Assembly (NCBI GenBank): GCA_943370025.1
Contig: CALRPI020000008.1
Location: 1-64,000, forward strand
Direction of reading: 5' to 3'
DNA length: 64,000 bases
From: JAAUUE01 sp943370025
Lineage (GTDB): Bacteria; Cyanobacteriota; Cyanobacteriia; Cyanobacteriales; JAAUUE01
A model generated the notes under the pieces. That model did not search any database. It saw only the letters and a list, made by a program, of their open reading frames with translations, and was not told the DNA's origin. Numbering within the stretch: position 1 is the first letter of the stretch; every line of letters begins with the position of its first letter. A program made the position numbers and the translations under genes. Shown here one piece after another: positions 23,328-32,109 of this stretch.

Positions 23328-24827
23328 ATGAAACAAAAACAACAACACTTCATCTTAATTGATGGTTATACCCTAGTCGTTGAGGTAACTGTTGATGTAG
23401 CTAAGGCGACTAGGGCGATCGAGTTTTTTGGTCGCCATAGTCGCCAATCCTGCTCTGTCTATAATGACTCATGGTTAATTGAATTTTTGGCTAATCAAAC
23501 CCTCGATAGTCAAGTCTATGAACAATTTTGGCAGTGTCTAAATCAGCTTGCCCTCTATCACACCGTGGAGGAGGAACTCTATCAACCTTTATCTTCGGAA
23601 CTTTTCCCCATCACGATCGCCGATGCTGATGACTACAAAGATTGGTCATTGTGGGAGTTGATCCACCACCGCCGCAAAACTGACGGGGAATCTTGGACGG
23701 AAACGATTTGGCGCTGGGTTCCGGGCAGCTATTTCCCAGACTACTACATGGCTCACAGCACTGTTCTGAAAATCGTCCAAGTTGCCCGATCGTGGGTTGA
23801 ATCTCAACAAATGCCCGCGATCGCTGGAGTTGAAGTGCTAAGTGAAAAACAATGGGTCGATCGATTCGATGCCCTCGGCTCAAACCCCCACTCTACCCGT
23901 AAATTTCTGGTCAGCCGAGATGGAGAACCGAGCTTATTGATCCCGCCCATTTTAAGTCATCTAGAGGAAATCGCCGCACGTTACTTAGAACTTTTTGCTG
24001 ATAATGCTCGCCTCTATAACCCCATCGAAGCCAGCTATAGCCGTCAAGAATTGTTGAATAGTTTGAGGATTGCCAAGTTAATCGATCGAGATATTTCTGC
24101 CGAATTGTTGGCGCAACTTGCAGAATCTCCATCCTTGCAACATTGCGTGATTATGGGCGATCGCTTACGCCAGAAAATGAATTGTCAGGCTCAAGGAGTG
24201 GGGATCCAACAGGTGGCTTTGAGTTTGGATTGGATGTTCTTTGAGGCTATTTATCCCCACCCAGAGGCGGGATTTCATCAGGACTGTTTGCAAGCATTCA
24301 AATCAGCCAATCTGTCATCCCAATCAACCTTTCGTCACGTCTATCCAGCAACCCTGAGCCTGAATATTGCAGGGCAGAATTATCGTTTGGTGACGAGTGA
24401 AGAATTTGCCCCAGCCGCCAAGTTCAAACTGGTCGCTGCCATCCCGGTGCGATCGCCCGAAAACCCCGCCGATTTATTCGCCGATGCCTACAATCCCAGC
24501 TATCTAGAATTATTAACTTGGGCTGCTCTCCCCGATTGTCCACCACCAATGGAAATGTGGGGGTTGGCGATCGATTGGACAAAGCGGGAATGGCAATTGG
24601 CGGCTCTGGGCAGCGATCGCTCCCTGCCCCAAGCCCCTAAACTCCTCGGCTACTTGTCTTGCCATCTCGCTAATCTTTGGTGCGCTGGGAATCAGGTCGC
24701 CTTCAACGTAGCTTTGGCAGCCCTTAATCCCAATGCCCACTCCCCAGAACTGAAGGAGTTGCAATCTCGTTGTGTATTGTTGCGATCGGGAGAACTAAAA
24801 TTCAATTACGCCGAGTGGTGTAGCTAG
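23328..24827 (+). CDS. Unrecognised 499-aa soluble protein
   Basis: I do not recognise this protein. It is acidic to neutral, without signal peptide or membrane segments, and reads as a globular alpha/beta protein throughout. Notable segments are an aromatic-rich region WSLWELIHHRRKT..WTETIWRWVPGSYFPDYYMAHST (about 106-142), HPEAGFHQDCLQAFK (about 312-326) and a C-terminal part with LLTWAALPDCPPP and LGYLSCHLANLWCAGNQVAF. No helicase, nuclease or transferase motif stands out. It stands alone, flanked by a DUF2809 gene and a GNAT gene. The coding character is convincing: HIP1-type sites fall in frame and the length is uninterrupted. Confidence 0.75.
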   Translation: MKQKQQHFILIDGYTLVVEVTVDVAKATRAIEFFGRHSRQSCSVYNDSWLIEFLANQTLDSQVYEQFWQCLNQLALYHTVEEELYQPLSSELFPITIADADDYKDWSLWELIHHRRKTDGESWTETIWRWVPGSYFPDYYMAHSTVLKIVQVARSWVESQQMPAIAGVEVLSEKQWVDRFDALGSNPHSTRKFLVSRDGEPSLLIPPILSHLEEIAARYLELFADNARLYNPIEASYSRQELLNSLRIAKLIDRDISAELLAQLAESPSLQHCVIMGDRLRQKMNCQAQGVGIQQVALSLDWMFFEAIYPHPEAGFHQDCLQAFKSANLSSQSTFRHVYPATLSLNIAGQNYRLVTSEEFAPAAKFKLVAAIPVRSPENPADLFADAYNPSYLELLTWAALPDCPPPMEMWGLAIDWTKREWQLAALGSDRSLPQAPKLLGYLSCHLANLWCAGNQVAFNVALAALNPNAHSPELKELQSRCVLLRSGELKFNYAEWCS

Positions 24828-24864
24828 AAATAATTTGTTTAGGATCGCTTCCGCATTCTCAATT

Positions 24865-25509
24865 TCAGAATTGATTTGTGTCATATTTATTTACCATATC
24901 CTCCAACACTTGAGGCGTAGCAATAATTCTCAGTTTCTGAAAATATTCTTGCGGCATGAATTTTTCTAGAATCGGCAAGCATTCATCCAAATCGTTTTTT
25001 CTCATGCCTAAATTATTGCCTGAAAGCAACGAAAATCCAAAATCCGAGTAAAGCTTGATTGCCCGAAAACTAGATGGTTGTGTGTGCAGATAAACAGGAT
25101 AATCATGCATTGCCAATTGCTGCATAACTATTGAAAGCAAAGCTCTACCAATACCTTGTCCTTCGTACTCTTTTAAAACCTTAAACCATTGAATTGTATG
25201 GAATTCGTCGTATGCCTTCCAAATCGAACAAGTGGCGATGGGTTGATCTTGCCGATCGCAGACAAACAAAGTTTTGGAAAAAAAGAGTTCTTCTCTGCCT
25301 CCATAGGTTGTGGTGAAATAATCAGACATGAAGCTCTCGTATTCTTTTGCCAGATCGGTATCATCAAAAGGCATTGCTTTCCATATGCCTAGCTCATCAG
25401 GTCTGCAATTCCTTATGGAATAATTAGCAGGCAATTCGATGAGAGAATTGCGATTCAATTCCTCACACATCATAAAGATATTTCGATCGGGTATTTCTTC
25501 TTCTTTCAT
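24865..25509 (-). CDS. GNAT-family N-acetyltransferase
   Basis: The 214-aa protein contains a GNAT fold: motif A is KEYEGQGIGRALLSIVMQQL (about 137-156, with the Q/GxGxG/A acetyl-CoA loop), preceded by TLFVCDRQDQPIATCSIW and followed by VYLHTQPSSFRAIKLYSDFGF. The substrate is unknown. The start is ATG 25509; its AGGAGG ribosome site (25521-25526) is buried in a hairpin, and a second Met 13 residues in is an alternative start. It lies downstream of ndhJ, separated from it by a terminator, so it is probably an independent or attenuated unit. Confidence 0.85.
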   Translation of the reverse strand: MKEEEIPDRNIFMMCEELNRNSLIELPANYSIRNCRPDELGIWKAMPFDDTDLAKEYESFMSDYFTTTYGGREELFFSKTLFVCDRQDQPIATCSIWKAYDEFHTIQWFKVLKEYEGQGIGRALLSIVMQQLAMHDYPVYLHTQPSSFRAIKLYSDFGFSLLSGNNLGMRKNDLDECLPILEKFMPQEYFQKLRIIATPQVLEDMVNKYDTNQF

Positions 25510-25520
25510 TACAAAAAAAT

Positions 25521-25547
25521 CCTCCTAAACAATAATGATTTAGGAGG
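25521..25547 (-). promoter_or_regulatory. Leader hairpin masking the GNAT ribosome-binding site
   Basis: On the minus strand CCTCCTAAA (25547-25539) pairs perfectly with TTTAGGAGG (25529-25521) across a 9-nt loop. The 3' arm is the AGGAGG Shine-Dalgarno sequence, and a run of seven T residues follows before the ATG at 25509. The fold could block translation, end transcription early, or both. Confidence 0.6.
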
Positions 25548-25583
25548 TTGAAAAGTACAAGGATTGATTTGTTTGGTAGTGCC

Positions 25584-25625
25584 AAAAAGTCAGGATTTCC
25601 CCCGCGCTGCGGGGGAAATCCTGAC
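25584..25625 (-). terminator. Intrinsic terminator after ndhCKJ
   Basis: A perfect 17-bp stem (25589-25625, GTCAGGATTTCCCCCGC and complement, 3-nt loop) is followed on the minus strand by TTTTT, 43 bp after the ndhJ stop. A closely related stem occurs at 40444-40478, so it may be a repeat recruited as terminator. Confidence 0.7.
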
Positions 25626-25667
25626 CCCCAATATCTTTACCTTTTTAAGATAAGACTACCATTTGTT

Positions 25668-26192
25668 TTAGTAAGCATCTTGTAGCTCATAGAAATCAGG
25701 GGAAATGTAGTCTTTCCGGAGAGGAAAACCGATCCAATCTTCCGGCATCAGGATCCGCTTCAGGTTGGGGTGTCCCTCATAGATGATGCCAAACATATCG
25801 TAAGCTTCCCGTTCCTGCCAATCCGCAGTTTTCCAAATCCAGTAGACCGATGGGAGGACAGGATTTTCCCTAGGAAGAAATACCTTAACTCTCACCTCTT
25901 CCGGGCGATCGGCATTGTCCGACACCTTAATGAGATGGTAAAAACTGACCAATTCCCCACCGGGCGCAGTATCATAAGCCCCTTGGCACTGGAGGTAATT
26001 GAACCCGTAGGCATAGAGGGCTGTGGCGATCGGCAGGAGAAATTGCCCATCGACCTTCAGCATCTCTACTCCAGAGTGATCCTTGCCCAGAGATTCATGA
26101 CCAAAACCATTGCTGGTCAGCCAAGTGGAGATTTTGCCAACTTCGGCAATGGCTCCGCTAGTTGCTAATTCTGTGGTTGATTCTTCTGCCAA
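25668..26192 (-). CDS. ndhJ: NAD(P)H dehydrogenase (NDH-1) subunit J
   Basis: The 174-aa protein is the NuoC-like 30-kDa subunit of the thylakoid NDH-1 complex, which takes electrons from ferredoxin to plastoquinone in respiration, cyclic electron flow and CO2 uptake. The family signature is visible as SVYWIWKTADWQEREAYDMFGIIYEGHPNLKRILMPEDWIGFPLRKDY near the C-terminus. It is the last gene of ndhC-ndhK-ndhJ, 3 bp after ndhK, and is followed by a terminator. Confidence 0.97.
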   Translation of the reverse strand: MAEESTTELATSGAIAEVGKISTWLTSNGFGHESLGKDHSGVEMLKVDGQFLLPIATALYAYGFNYLQCQGAYDTAPGGELVSFYHLIKVSDNADRPEEVRVKVFLPRENPVLPSVYWIWKTADWQEREAYDMFGIIYEGHPNLKRILMPEDWIGFPLRKDYISPDFYELQDAY

Positions 26193-26195
26193 AAT

Positions 26196-26912
26196 CTAAG
26201 CCTCCTGTTTTTGGGTTGCCATCAAAGCCGGAACTACTGGTAGCCCGATCGCCTCTTGCAGTTCCTTGGGAGGAGCTTGACGAGTAGAGGATTGCAGGTA
26301 GGTGCCATTGAGGATCGGTTCTACTGGTTTCATTTTATGAGCCACAGTATGGAAGCGATGGGTTTGTCCCAGCTTGCTATACTCCTGCATCGATTCATTA
26401 GCCATCTTTTTGCGCAGCTTAATGATCGCATCAAAAACAGCCTCTGGTCGGGGTGGGCAGCCGGGAATGTAGACATCCACAGGAATCAATTTATCCACAC
26501 CCCGCACCGCCGTGGGGGAATCAACACTGAACATGCCGCCAGTAATCGTGCAAGCTCCCATGGCAATCACGTACTTGGGTTCGGGCATTTGTTCATAAAG
26601 GCGGACTAGGGCAGGAGCCATTTTCATGGTGATCGTCCCCGCCGTAATGATCAAATCTGCTTGCCTAGGGCTGGCACGGGGCACCAGACCAAAACGGTCG
26701 AAGTCAAAGCGAGAGCCAATCATCGCCGCAAACTCAATAAAACAGCAAGCTGTTCCATACATCATCGGCCACAGGCTGGATAGTCTTGCCCAGTTGTAGA
26801 GGTCGTCTACTGTGGTCAGGATCACGTTTTCGGAAAGGTCTTGAGTTACCTGGGGGCGCTCAAGAGGATTGATAATTCTGTCTTGTTGTTCGATCGTACT
26901 TGTATTTGTCAT
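26196..26912 (-). CDS. ndhK: NDH-1 subunit K
   Basis: The start is placed at 26912 (238 aa, MTNTSTIEQQDRI) because it forms an ATGA overlap with the ndhC stop; the longer frame to 26939 runs inside ndhC. NdhK is the PSST-like subunit that holds the N2-type 4Fe-4S cluster: the ligands are the adjacent cysteines of GTACCFIEFA, the cysteine of GACTITGG and that of IPGCPPRP. The sequence appears complete, including the cyanobacterial C-terminal extension. Confidence 0.97.
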   Translation of the reverse strand: MTNTSTIEQQDRIINPLERPQVTQDLSENVILTTVDDLYNWARLSSLWPMMYGTACCFIEFAAMIGSRFDFDRFGLVPRASPRQADLIITAGTITMKMAPALVRLYEQMPEPKYVIAMGACTITGGMFSVDSPTAVRGVDKLIPVDVYIPGCPPRPEAVFDAIIKLRKKMANESMQEYSKLGQTHRFHTVAHKMKPVEPILNGTYLQSSTRQAPPKELQEAIGLPVVPALMATQKQEA

Positions 26913-27271
26913 GACCACTCTAAAGCTCCTTTGCGCCAAGCGTATGCCAGGGCAATTACCAGAATTGCAATGAAAATAAGTGCCTCAATGAAAGCCAATA
27001 GCCCTAGGCGGCTGAAGGCAACTGCCCAAGGATATAGAAACACAGTTTCTACATCAAAGACAACGAAAACCAAGGCAAACATATAATAACGGATGTTGAA
27101 CTGGATCCACGCTCCACCAATGGGTTCCATCCCAGACTCATAGGTGGTGAGCCGTTCTGGATAACCCCCTTTAGGACGTAGCAATTTTGAGGCTAGCAAC
27201 GCAGCAACCGGGACAAAGCCACAGAGAAGGATAAAAACTAGGAAATATTCGTAACCGCTAAGGACAAACAC
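26909..27271 (-). CDS. ndhC: NDH-1 subunit C
   Basis: The 120-aa subunit (NuoA-like) has three membrane helices (about 7-30, 60-82, 92-113) and the family motifs ERLTTYESGMEPIGGAWIQFNIRYYMFALVFVVFDVETVFLYPWA. It helps form the quinone site junction of the membrane arm. First gene of ndhC-ndhK-ndhJ and coupled to ndhK by a 4-bp overlap. The promoter should lie in the 27272-27720 gap. Confidence 0.97.
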   Translation of the reverse strand: MFVLSGYEYFLVFILLCGFVPVAALLASKLLRPKGGYPERLTTYESGMEPIGGAWIQFNIRYYMFALVFVVFDVETVFLYPWAVAFSRLGLLAFIEALIFIAILVIALAYAWRKGALEWS

Positions 27272-27374
27272 AATGGTTAATTAGCTATGTTTAATAGGTT
27301 CTTTCATATTTTCACATAACTTCGTATTTCTGCACCAGTTCTTGAGTAATTCTGGCATCAAAGAATCAAATCCT

Positions 27375-27680
27375 AGCTATAGCAATCCTAATAGGACTTA
27401 TACGCACTACTTGCTTCGGTACACATTAAGGGCAAAAAAGGTCGCAAAGGTTACAACGATCGATAAAGATGGCTTTCAGCCAAGTCTCAATGTTGCCCCC
27501 TAGCCCTCAATCTGGGGGAAGAACTAATAAATATCAGTATTGGGATAAGCTAAAGTCCCCGTTTTTGAGGGGCGGCGCTTTACACCCCTCAAAAAGCCCT
27601 TAACTCGAATTTACGTTAATAACATTCTGGCAAAGTCCCCCAGAATTGAGGGATTATTGAGGGATTTAGGAGGTTTAGAT
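27375..27680. repeat. Composite repeat debris upstream of ndhC
   Basis: This gap starts with a CTATAGCAATCCTAA end typical of family E (27377), continues with AGGACTTATACGCA, which resembles a family B end, and then holds G/C-rich stems CCCCGTTTTTGAGGGG and TCCCCCAGAATTGAGGGA (about 27555-27665). None is a complete element. No gene is visible; the ndhC promoter is presumably between 27272 and 27370. Confidence 0.45.
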
Positions 27681-27720
27681 AAATTGAAACGAAGACACAT
27701 TAACTTGTGTGAACACAGCA

Positions 27721-29172
27721 TCAAGTTTGGGAATTCGGGGTATCTGTTTCCCCGGTTTTGGGTCTTTGTCCAGCATTGCGAACATTGATGAATTTATTCA
27801 AAAGTTCAAACCAGAAGGGCGCCCCCATGGAAAGAGCGATCGCACTAATAAACCAGCCCGCCAATCGGGATATCCAAGCCAAGGGGGAAATATTTGTATC
27901 CCTAGGCAAATTCCAACCAATGGGGAAGGCTGCAATCTGATCGATCACCACATTGATATTCTCCTTAATTGGTTGAATGGCGGCATTTTTATCTTGGATA
28001 GTAATAGTCTTGGGATCATTCAATGTAGCGATCGATTGGGAATTGCTGGCGACAACTTGGTTCGCAAGCTGATTAAGCGTACTGGATAGAGATTGGTTTT
28101 TGTAGAGACGATCGACCATATTGATAGTATCCACATTACCTAGAATTGCCACGACTAAACCGAGACAAAAAGAAATTCCCTTAGAATTTCTTTTGTAATT
28201 ACCACTAGCTCTGACCATTGATTGATCAAACCATTCTGCCATGCCTTTTTGAAATTCCACTAGCTTAGCTTCTTTACGATCTACCTGATCTTGGATGCGC
28301 CGAGCTAGGGTAGATAGGTTAGTCAGGAGATAAATATCACTATTTTCTTCTCCATGAAAAGTATTAGAAGAAACATTAGTATTTTGTTTAGGGGAAGGGT
28401 TGATATCAACAAGGGCATTTATCTGTTCCTCATCGGGTGAGCTGGGAATACTTTGAGCACTTTGAATATTACTGGGTGTAACAACCATATCTAAAGGAAC
28501 TATGGACGGCTCCAGACTCGGATCATTCCAAGCAGATATGCCTAGTCCTTCGCTAACCGAAGTATCTTCTAGCTGATTAGGTAAGTTCTGGATATTACTT
28601 GCTGCCGTAGTTGTATCGGGAGTTGTATCAGGGAAAACTGTTGGAGAAGCTAGGCTAGGATCACTCCACGATGCTATGCTAACTTCATTACTGACCGGGG
28701 TTTGATAGGTTTGATTTTGGTCTATTTGTTCGACTGGTTGCCCTTTATATTCTTGAATCTTATTATCTATCTTGCTAGCAATATCATCAATATTATCTTG
28801 ATTATTAATATCTAGTTGATAGCGAGTTTTGAGAACTTCTAATAAGGCGGCTGAAAATATTTCCTTGGGAATGTAAGAAGGTCCTTTAGAATTTTTCTTC
28901 CCTTGATTTAGAGATTTTAGTAGAGTGGTATTATACAAAGCCTGCATAATTTCCGCCTTGTCCGGATCCTCATATTTATCTTTGCCTTCTAGGAGATTAA
29001 TTAAACTACTTCTCAAACTAACAGCCCTAAGCTCAAATAAAGAAGTAATATTTTCCTGAATTTCAGAAATTAGTAAACTAAGAATCATATATATGAAACT
29101 TACCCCGATCGCTACATTCAAATAATTAAAAAAGTTTTCCATAGGAGATATTGCTTGAGTATTAACAGCCAA
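27721..29172 (-). CDS. Membrane protein of unknown function with long polar insert
   Basis: The 483-aa protein has an N-terminal membrane helix (about 17-38, FFNYLNVAIGVSFIYMILSLL) followed by an ISEIQENITSLFELRAVSLRSSLINLLEG amphipathic region, a polar Asp/Ser/Thr/Pro-rich insert (about 145-285) and two C-terminal membrane segments (about 328-345 and 435-460, ending GAPFWFELLNKFINVR). The N- and C-terminal parts look conserved and resemble a bacterial membrane-protein family I cannot name. The insert contains a duplicated motif, ASWSDPSLASP and SAWNDPSLEPS. No enzymatic motif is visible. It stands alone. Confidence 0.75.
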   Translation of the reverse strand: MAVNTQAISPMENFFNYLNVAIGVSFIYMILSLLISEIQENITSLFELRAVSLRSSLINLLEGKDKYEDPDKAEIMQALYNTTLLKSLNQGKKNSKGPSYIPKEIFSAALLEVLKTRYQLDINNQDNIDDIASKIDNKIQEYKGQPVEQIDQNQTYQTPVSNEVSIASWSDPSLASPTVFPDTTPDTTTAASNIQNLPNQLEDTSVSEGLGISAWNDPSLEPSIVPLDMVVTPSNIQSAQSIPSSPDEEQINALVDINPSPKQNTNVSSNTFHGEENSDIYLLTNLSTLARRIQDQVDRKEAKLVEFQKGMAEWFDQSMVRASGNYKRNSKGISFCLGLVVAILGNVDTINMVDRLYKNQSLSSTLNQLANQVVASNSQSIATLNDPKTITIQDKNAAIQPIKENINVVIDQIAAFPIGWNLPRDTNISPLAWISRLAGWFISAIALSMGAPFWFELLNKFINVRNAGQRPKTGETDTPNSQT

Positions 29173-29270
29173 TCTACTGTGGGGTTTTACCCCCCAAGCA
29201 AGAAGTTAGCTACGACCTAATTCACGTTATACCATTGCTGATCCCATTTTTGCCTAAGTCCTAGAATACT

Positions 29271-29375
29271 TACAGCACTTTGCGTTCAAATGAGACACAC
29301 CACAAATATTGCAAGTCCTATCCATGTTGGGTTTAAGAGTGGGTAGCTACAGCCACCCACTCTCAAACTGTTGTA
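29271..29375. repeat. Family A element, copy A3 (inverted)
   Basis: A 105-bp copy in the opposite orientation, starting TACAGCACTTTGCG and ending CTCAAACTGTTGTA. Its central stem (GAGTGGGT..ACCCACTC) carries a different head from A1 and A2. Confidence 0.8.
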
Positions 29376-29524
29376 ATTCTCAAGTCCGAGATCGCGAACT
29401 TTGTTTTTGCAGACTTTGTGTTTGTAGTGGCGACTTCAATTACCAAACTCAAATTCTTTCCTGATTGCCGTTCCTAAGGTTGATTAAATAGCATTAGTAC
29501 TACAGCATCCTATTTGAGTTGAGT

Positions 29525-29612
29525 AGGATTCACGCGCTGCCAACGAATTATCGAGAGTTGTGGAAGTTTTTGTGGACTTCGACGACCCTCAGTCCGCAAA
29601 AACTTCTAAATG
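29525..29612. repeat. Degenerate family B element
   Basis: AGGATTCACGCGCTGCCAACGAATTATCGAGAG is the complement of the family B right end (seen intact at 43081-43103), cut here into shorter matching blocks, followed by a stem with head CTTCGACGACCCTCAG at 29577-29592. The far end is not preserved. The rest of 29376-29755 shows a small hairpin near 29612-29645 and no gene. Confidence 0.55.
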
Positions 29613-29755
29613 TAGAATGGCTTACCCGCAGGGTGTGGCGTTCTACATCAGTTACGGTTCGTAAATCAATCAGGATCGCTATAGTTTTGTAGTTCCAGTT
29701 TTGTAAGGTTGGCTAACCTTCCTGCTATTTTCTCTCACCCCGTGTACTTAGTCCT

Positions 29756-30847
29756 ATGAGCAATACTTACCTCCTTGCCGCAACCATCCTGAATGGTAGC
29801 CCTACGCCTCCACCTCCTGCTGTTCCCCCGGTGGATAATCCCCCTCCCGCTCTGAAAACTAACTTCTCCGATCGCACCACTCCTCTCCCGTTGATAAATC
29901 CCCAGCCCTCTGCCACACCAATCCCCCTTGCCCCCACTTTGGTGGATAATTCGGCTCCCGGTATAGTTACCAACTTACCCATGGAAATTGCCCCAACCCC
30001 GGCGATCGCTAGTAGCCCAATTAATATTCCAGCTCCCAATCCGTCCCTCTTCCCCTCACCAACCCCAGAATTTACCCCCTCTCCCCTAAACTTCACCCCT
30101 CCTCCCCAGCAAATAATTCAAACCTATCTGCCCCCGGAACTCCCCAGACCCAAAACTGGCTCCCAGATGCTCTCCCAACGCATCGCCGCTCTCCAAGCCG
30201 GAGTTACTTATACCCGCATCTCTACTGATAGTTTTATGGATTTCTGGCAAAAAGCTGACTCTCGTGATCCCACCTACGAGCAGTGGCAGAGTCTATTAAT
30301 CCAAGAGGCCAAAGCCCTAGCCTACGGTCAAGGAAATAATCGCCTGTCGGTAATGGTGGGGGATTCCTTAACCATGTGGTTCCCTACCGATAAGCTATCG
30401 AGAAATAACCTCTGGCTGAATCAGGGCATCTCTGGTGAAAATACTACCCAGATTCTGCGCCGCCTCAAGTATAAAGATTTTGGACAAACTAGACCCGATC
30501 GCATCTTTGTGATGGCGGGGATCAATGACCTGCGCCAAGGAGCAGCAGATCAAACCATCCTCAACAACCATCGGCAGATGATGCGCCAACTCAAGAAAGA
30601 CTATCCCCAAGCAGAAATTATTGTCCAATCGATCCTGCCCACTAGGTTTGCCTCGATTCCCGATCGTCGTCTCCGCTCCCTGAATCAACAACTAGAAAAT
30701 ATCACCACCCAAGAAGGAGTGAGCTTTCTCAATCTTTATGACATCTTTCTCAACCAAGAAGGGCAACTCCGCCGAGAACTAACCACTGACGGGATTCATC
30801 TTTCCCTAGCGGGATACGAAACTTGGAGTTGGTCAATTAATCCATGA
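29756..30847 (+). CDS. SGNH/GDSL-type hydrolase with proline-rich N-terminus
   Basis: The 363-aa protein has two parts. Residues about 15-130 are a Pro/Thr/Ser-rich, probably disordered stretch, perhaps a wall-spanning linker. Residues about 190-360 form an SGNH hydrolase: Ser in VMVGDSLT (block I), Gly in NQGISGENT (block II), Asn in MAGINDLRQG (block III) and Asp-His in DGIHLSLAGY (block V). It would hydrolyse an ester such as a lipid or O-acetyl polysaccharide; substrate unknown. The C-terminus (WSWSINP) ends exactly where IS-derived sequence begins, so the native end may have been replaced. Confidence 0.85.
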   Translation: MSNTYLLAATILNGSPTPPPPAVPPVDNPPPALKTNFSDRTTPLPLINPQPSATPIPLAPTLVDNSAPGIVTNLPMEIAPTPAIASSPINIPAPNPSLFPSPTPEFTPSPLNFTPPPQQIIQTYLPPELPRPKTGSQMLSQRIAALQAGVTYTRISTDSFMDFWQKADSRDPTYEQWQSLLIQEAKALAYGQGNNRLSVMVGDSLTMWFPTDKLSRNNLWLNQGISGENTTQILRRLKYKDFGQTRPDRIFVMAGINDLRQGAADQTILNNHRQMMRQLKKDYPQAEIIVQSILPTRFASIPDRRLRSLNQQLENITTQEGVSFLNLYDIFLNQEGQLRRELTTDGIHLSLAGYETWSWSINP

Positions 30848-31076
30848 AATTTTGGGTAGTCATGCGAAGTGGGACTAGAGGTCATAATGAACCTTACCAA
30901 GAAACAGCTTATTATTTGAGTAGTTGTGTAGAAAACACCCAAGTATTTGGAGAAAGAATTCGTGGACATTGGGGGATCAAGAATAGGTTGCACTGGGTGA
31001 AGGATGTGGTTTTTCAAGAGGATAATTCTCCTATTCATCAATTTCAGTCCATGACTAATCTCTCGGTTCTTTCAAC
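30844..31076 (+). pseudogene. ISAs1-family transposase, C-terminal remnant
   Basis: The frame beginning ATGA at 30844 reads YQETAYYLSSC, IRGHWGIKNRLHWVKDVVFQED and MTNLSVLST, which is the C-terminal DDE-region signature of ISAs1/H-repeat transposases, including the catalytic Glu-containing HWGIKN block. The N-terminal two thirds is missing. The remnant is cut by a 125-bp family D element at 31077; after it, HPLRSFEHQ-like residues near 31230-31262 may be the last piece. Not functional. Confidence 0.78.
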
Positions 31077-31201
31077 TATAGAACCCATTTGGTATCTTTC
31101 CTGAAACCCTTGTTGAGAGGCTATTCCAGGTGGACATTGCTTGTTTGGGCAAAAGCCATACGTGGCAAGAGTCCTAGCATAGATGTCAAATGGGTTCTAT
31201 A
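31077..31201. repeat. Family D miniature element, copy D1
   Basis: A 125-bp element with perfect ends TATAGAACCCATTTG and CAAATGGGTTCTATA. It differs from the copy at 58172 at only three positions. It interrupts the ISAs1 transposase remnant, so it arrived after the IS. Confidence 0.92.
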
Positions 31202-31294
31202 CGGCAAGCTTTGTAGCCTCTCTGTCACCCCTTGAGGTCTTTTGAGCATCAGTCTAATAAAACGTGAGTTGGATGAAAACTTCTGAAACCCTTA

Positions 31295-31389
31295 TATAGT
31301 AGTCGCCGATTTGATTAGGACGTTTTTGAGGGCGCGCGGAGCGCGCCCTCAAAAACGTCCCCGTCCTAACTATAATGGCACTTACTATA
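31295..31389. repeat. Family C miniature element, copy C1
   Basis: A 95-bp unit with ends TATAGTAGTCGCC and GGCACTTACTATA and a long central stem GACGTTTTTGAGGGCGCGC with its complement. It is almost identical to the copy at 40180. The remaining 31105-31506 interval has no supported gene; frames that cross it are repeat-derived. Confidence 0.9.
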
Positions 31390-31473
31390 GCTTCGTTGCT
31401 AAATTAAAAATGGGGAAAAACAACTCGCATATCATAAGGCTTTTAAAGCCCATCGAAATCACGTTAAATGGGT

Positions 31474-31504
31474 TGAAAAGGTTGCACCCTCTAGGTGCAA
31501 CCTT
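31474..31504 (-). terminator. Terminator of the rsmH operon
   Basis: An 11-bp stem (AAGGTTGCACC / GGTGCAACCTT, 5-nt loop, 31478-31504) directly follows the stop of the minus-strand gene ending at 31507 and is followed by TTTTC on that strand. Confidence 0.65.
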
Positions 31505-31506
31505 GG

Positions 31507-32109
31507 CTAAAAAGATACTGGAATCCTGCGACGGTTGGCTGGTAAACCTCGATCGCTGAGGAGGAATAAATTAATTTGACAGTTTCTGGGGCTGCTGGAA
31601 GTAATACTAGGATTATCTAGAGGGGCAAATTCACAGGTGGCTTGACCAAGGGGTAGTCCTTGATTATTAAATATGCGTAAGTTGTAGCCATACTCCCTTG
31701 CCGTGAGGGCAAAGTGATTAATTAAACTATATTTTTCTACATAATTAATAAAACTCCAAACTTGGCGATCGACAACTATATCCACCCTTCTTTCTTGGGG
31801 ATATCCGAGCCAATTAGTGACTACTCGCCGCCCAAATTGATCCCGAATCCACCAGAGACTAGGATTAGTTATCCCTTCTTGGGAGATGGTATTAATAGTA
31901 AAAATACCTTGGCTCAAGGCTTGATCTGGATTATTAATCAGCTCCAAATCTAGGGGAGGATTGACCCCATTTTGAGCAGCGGTAGGCAAGGTTGTTGAAT
32001 TGACGATCAGGCTAGTGACTAGGGCAAGGAGAAATATTTTTCCAGCGATTTGATGTAGATGAATTTTTACAACCCCCTTGCCAAGGGAATTGGCAATCCT
32101 CTTATTCAT
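31507..32109 (-). CDS. Secreted hypothetical protein, rsmH operon
   Basis: The 200-aa product has a long signal peptide (hydrophobic core about 24-41, cleavage near PTAAQ, 45-49) and a mature domain with LWWIRDQFGRRVVTNWLGYPQERRVDIVVDRQVWSFINYVEKYSLINHFALTAREYGYNLRIFN. The block looks conserved among cyanobacteria as an unnamed exported protein. Two cysteines near the C-terminus (about 159 and 176) may pair. It overlaps the rsmH stop by ATGA, so it is translationally coupled to a cytoplasmic rRNA methyltransferase; no functional link is evident. Confidence 0.8.
   Translation of the reverse strand: MNKRIANSLGKGVVKIHLHQIAGKIFLLALVTSLIVNSTTLPTAAQNGVNPPLDLELINNPDQALSQGIFTINTISQEGITNPSLWWIRDQFGRRVVTNWLGYPQERRVDIVVDRQVWSFINYVEKYSLINHFALTAREYGYNLRIFNNQGLPLGQATCEFAPLDNPSITSSSPRNCQINLFLLSDRGLPANRRRIPVSF

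Noticed and set aside
31311..31559. An 82-codon plus-strand frame
   Set aside because: Its first third is family C element sequence and the rest overlaps a terminator and the end of an opposite-strand gene.
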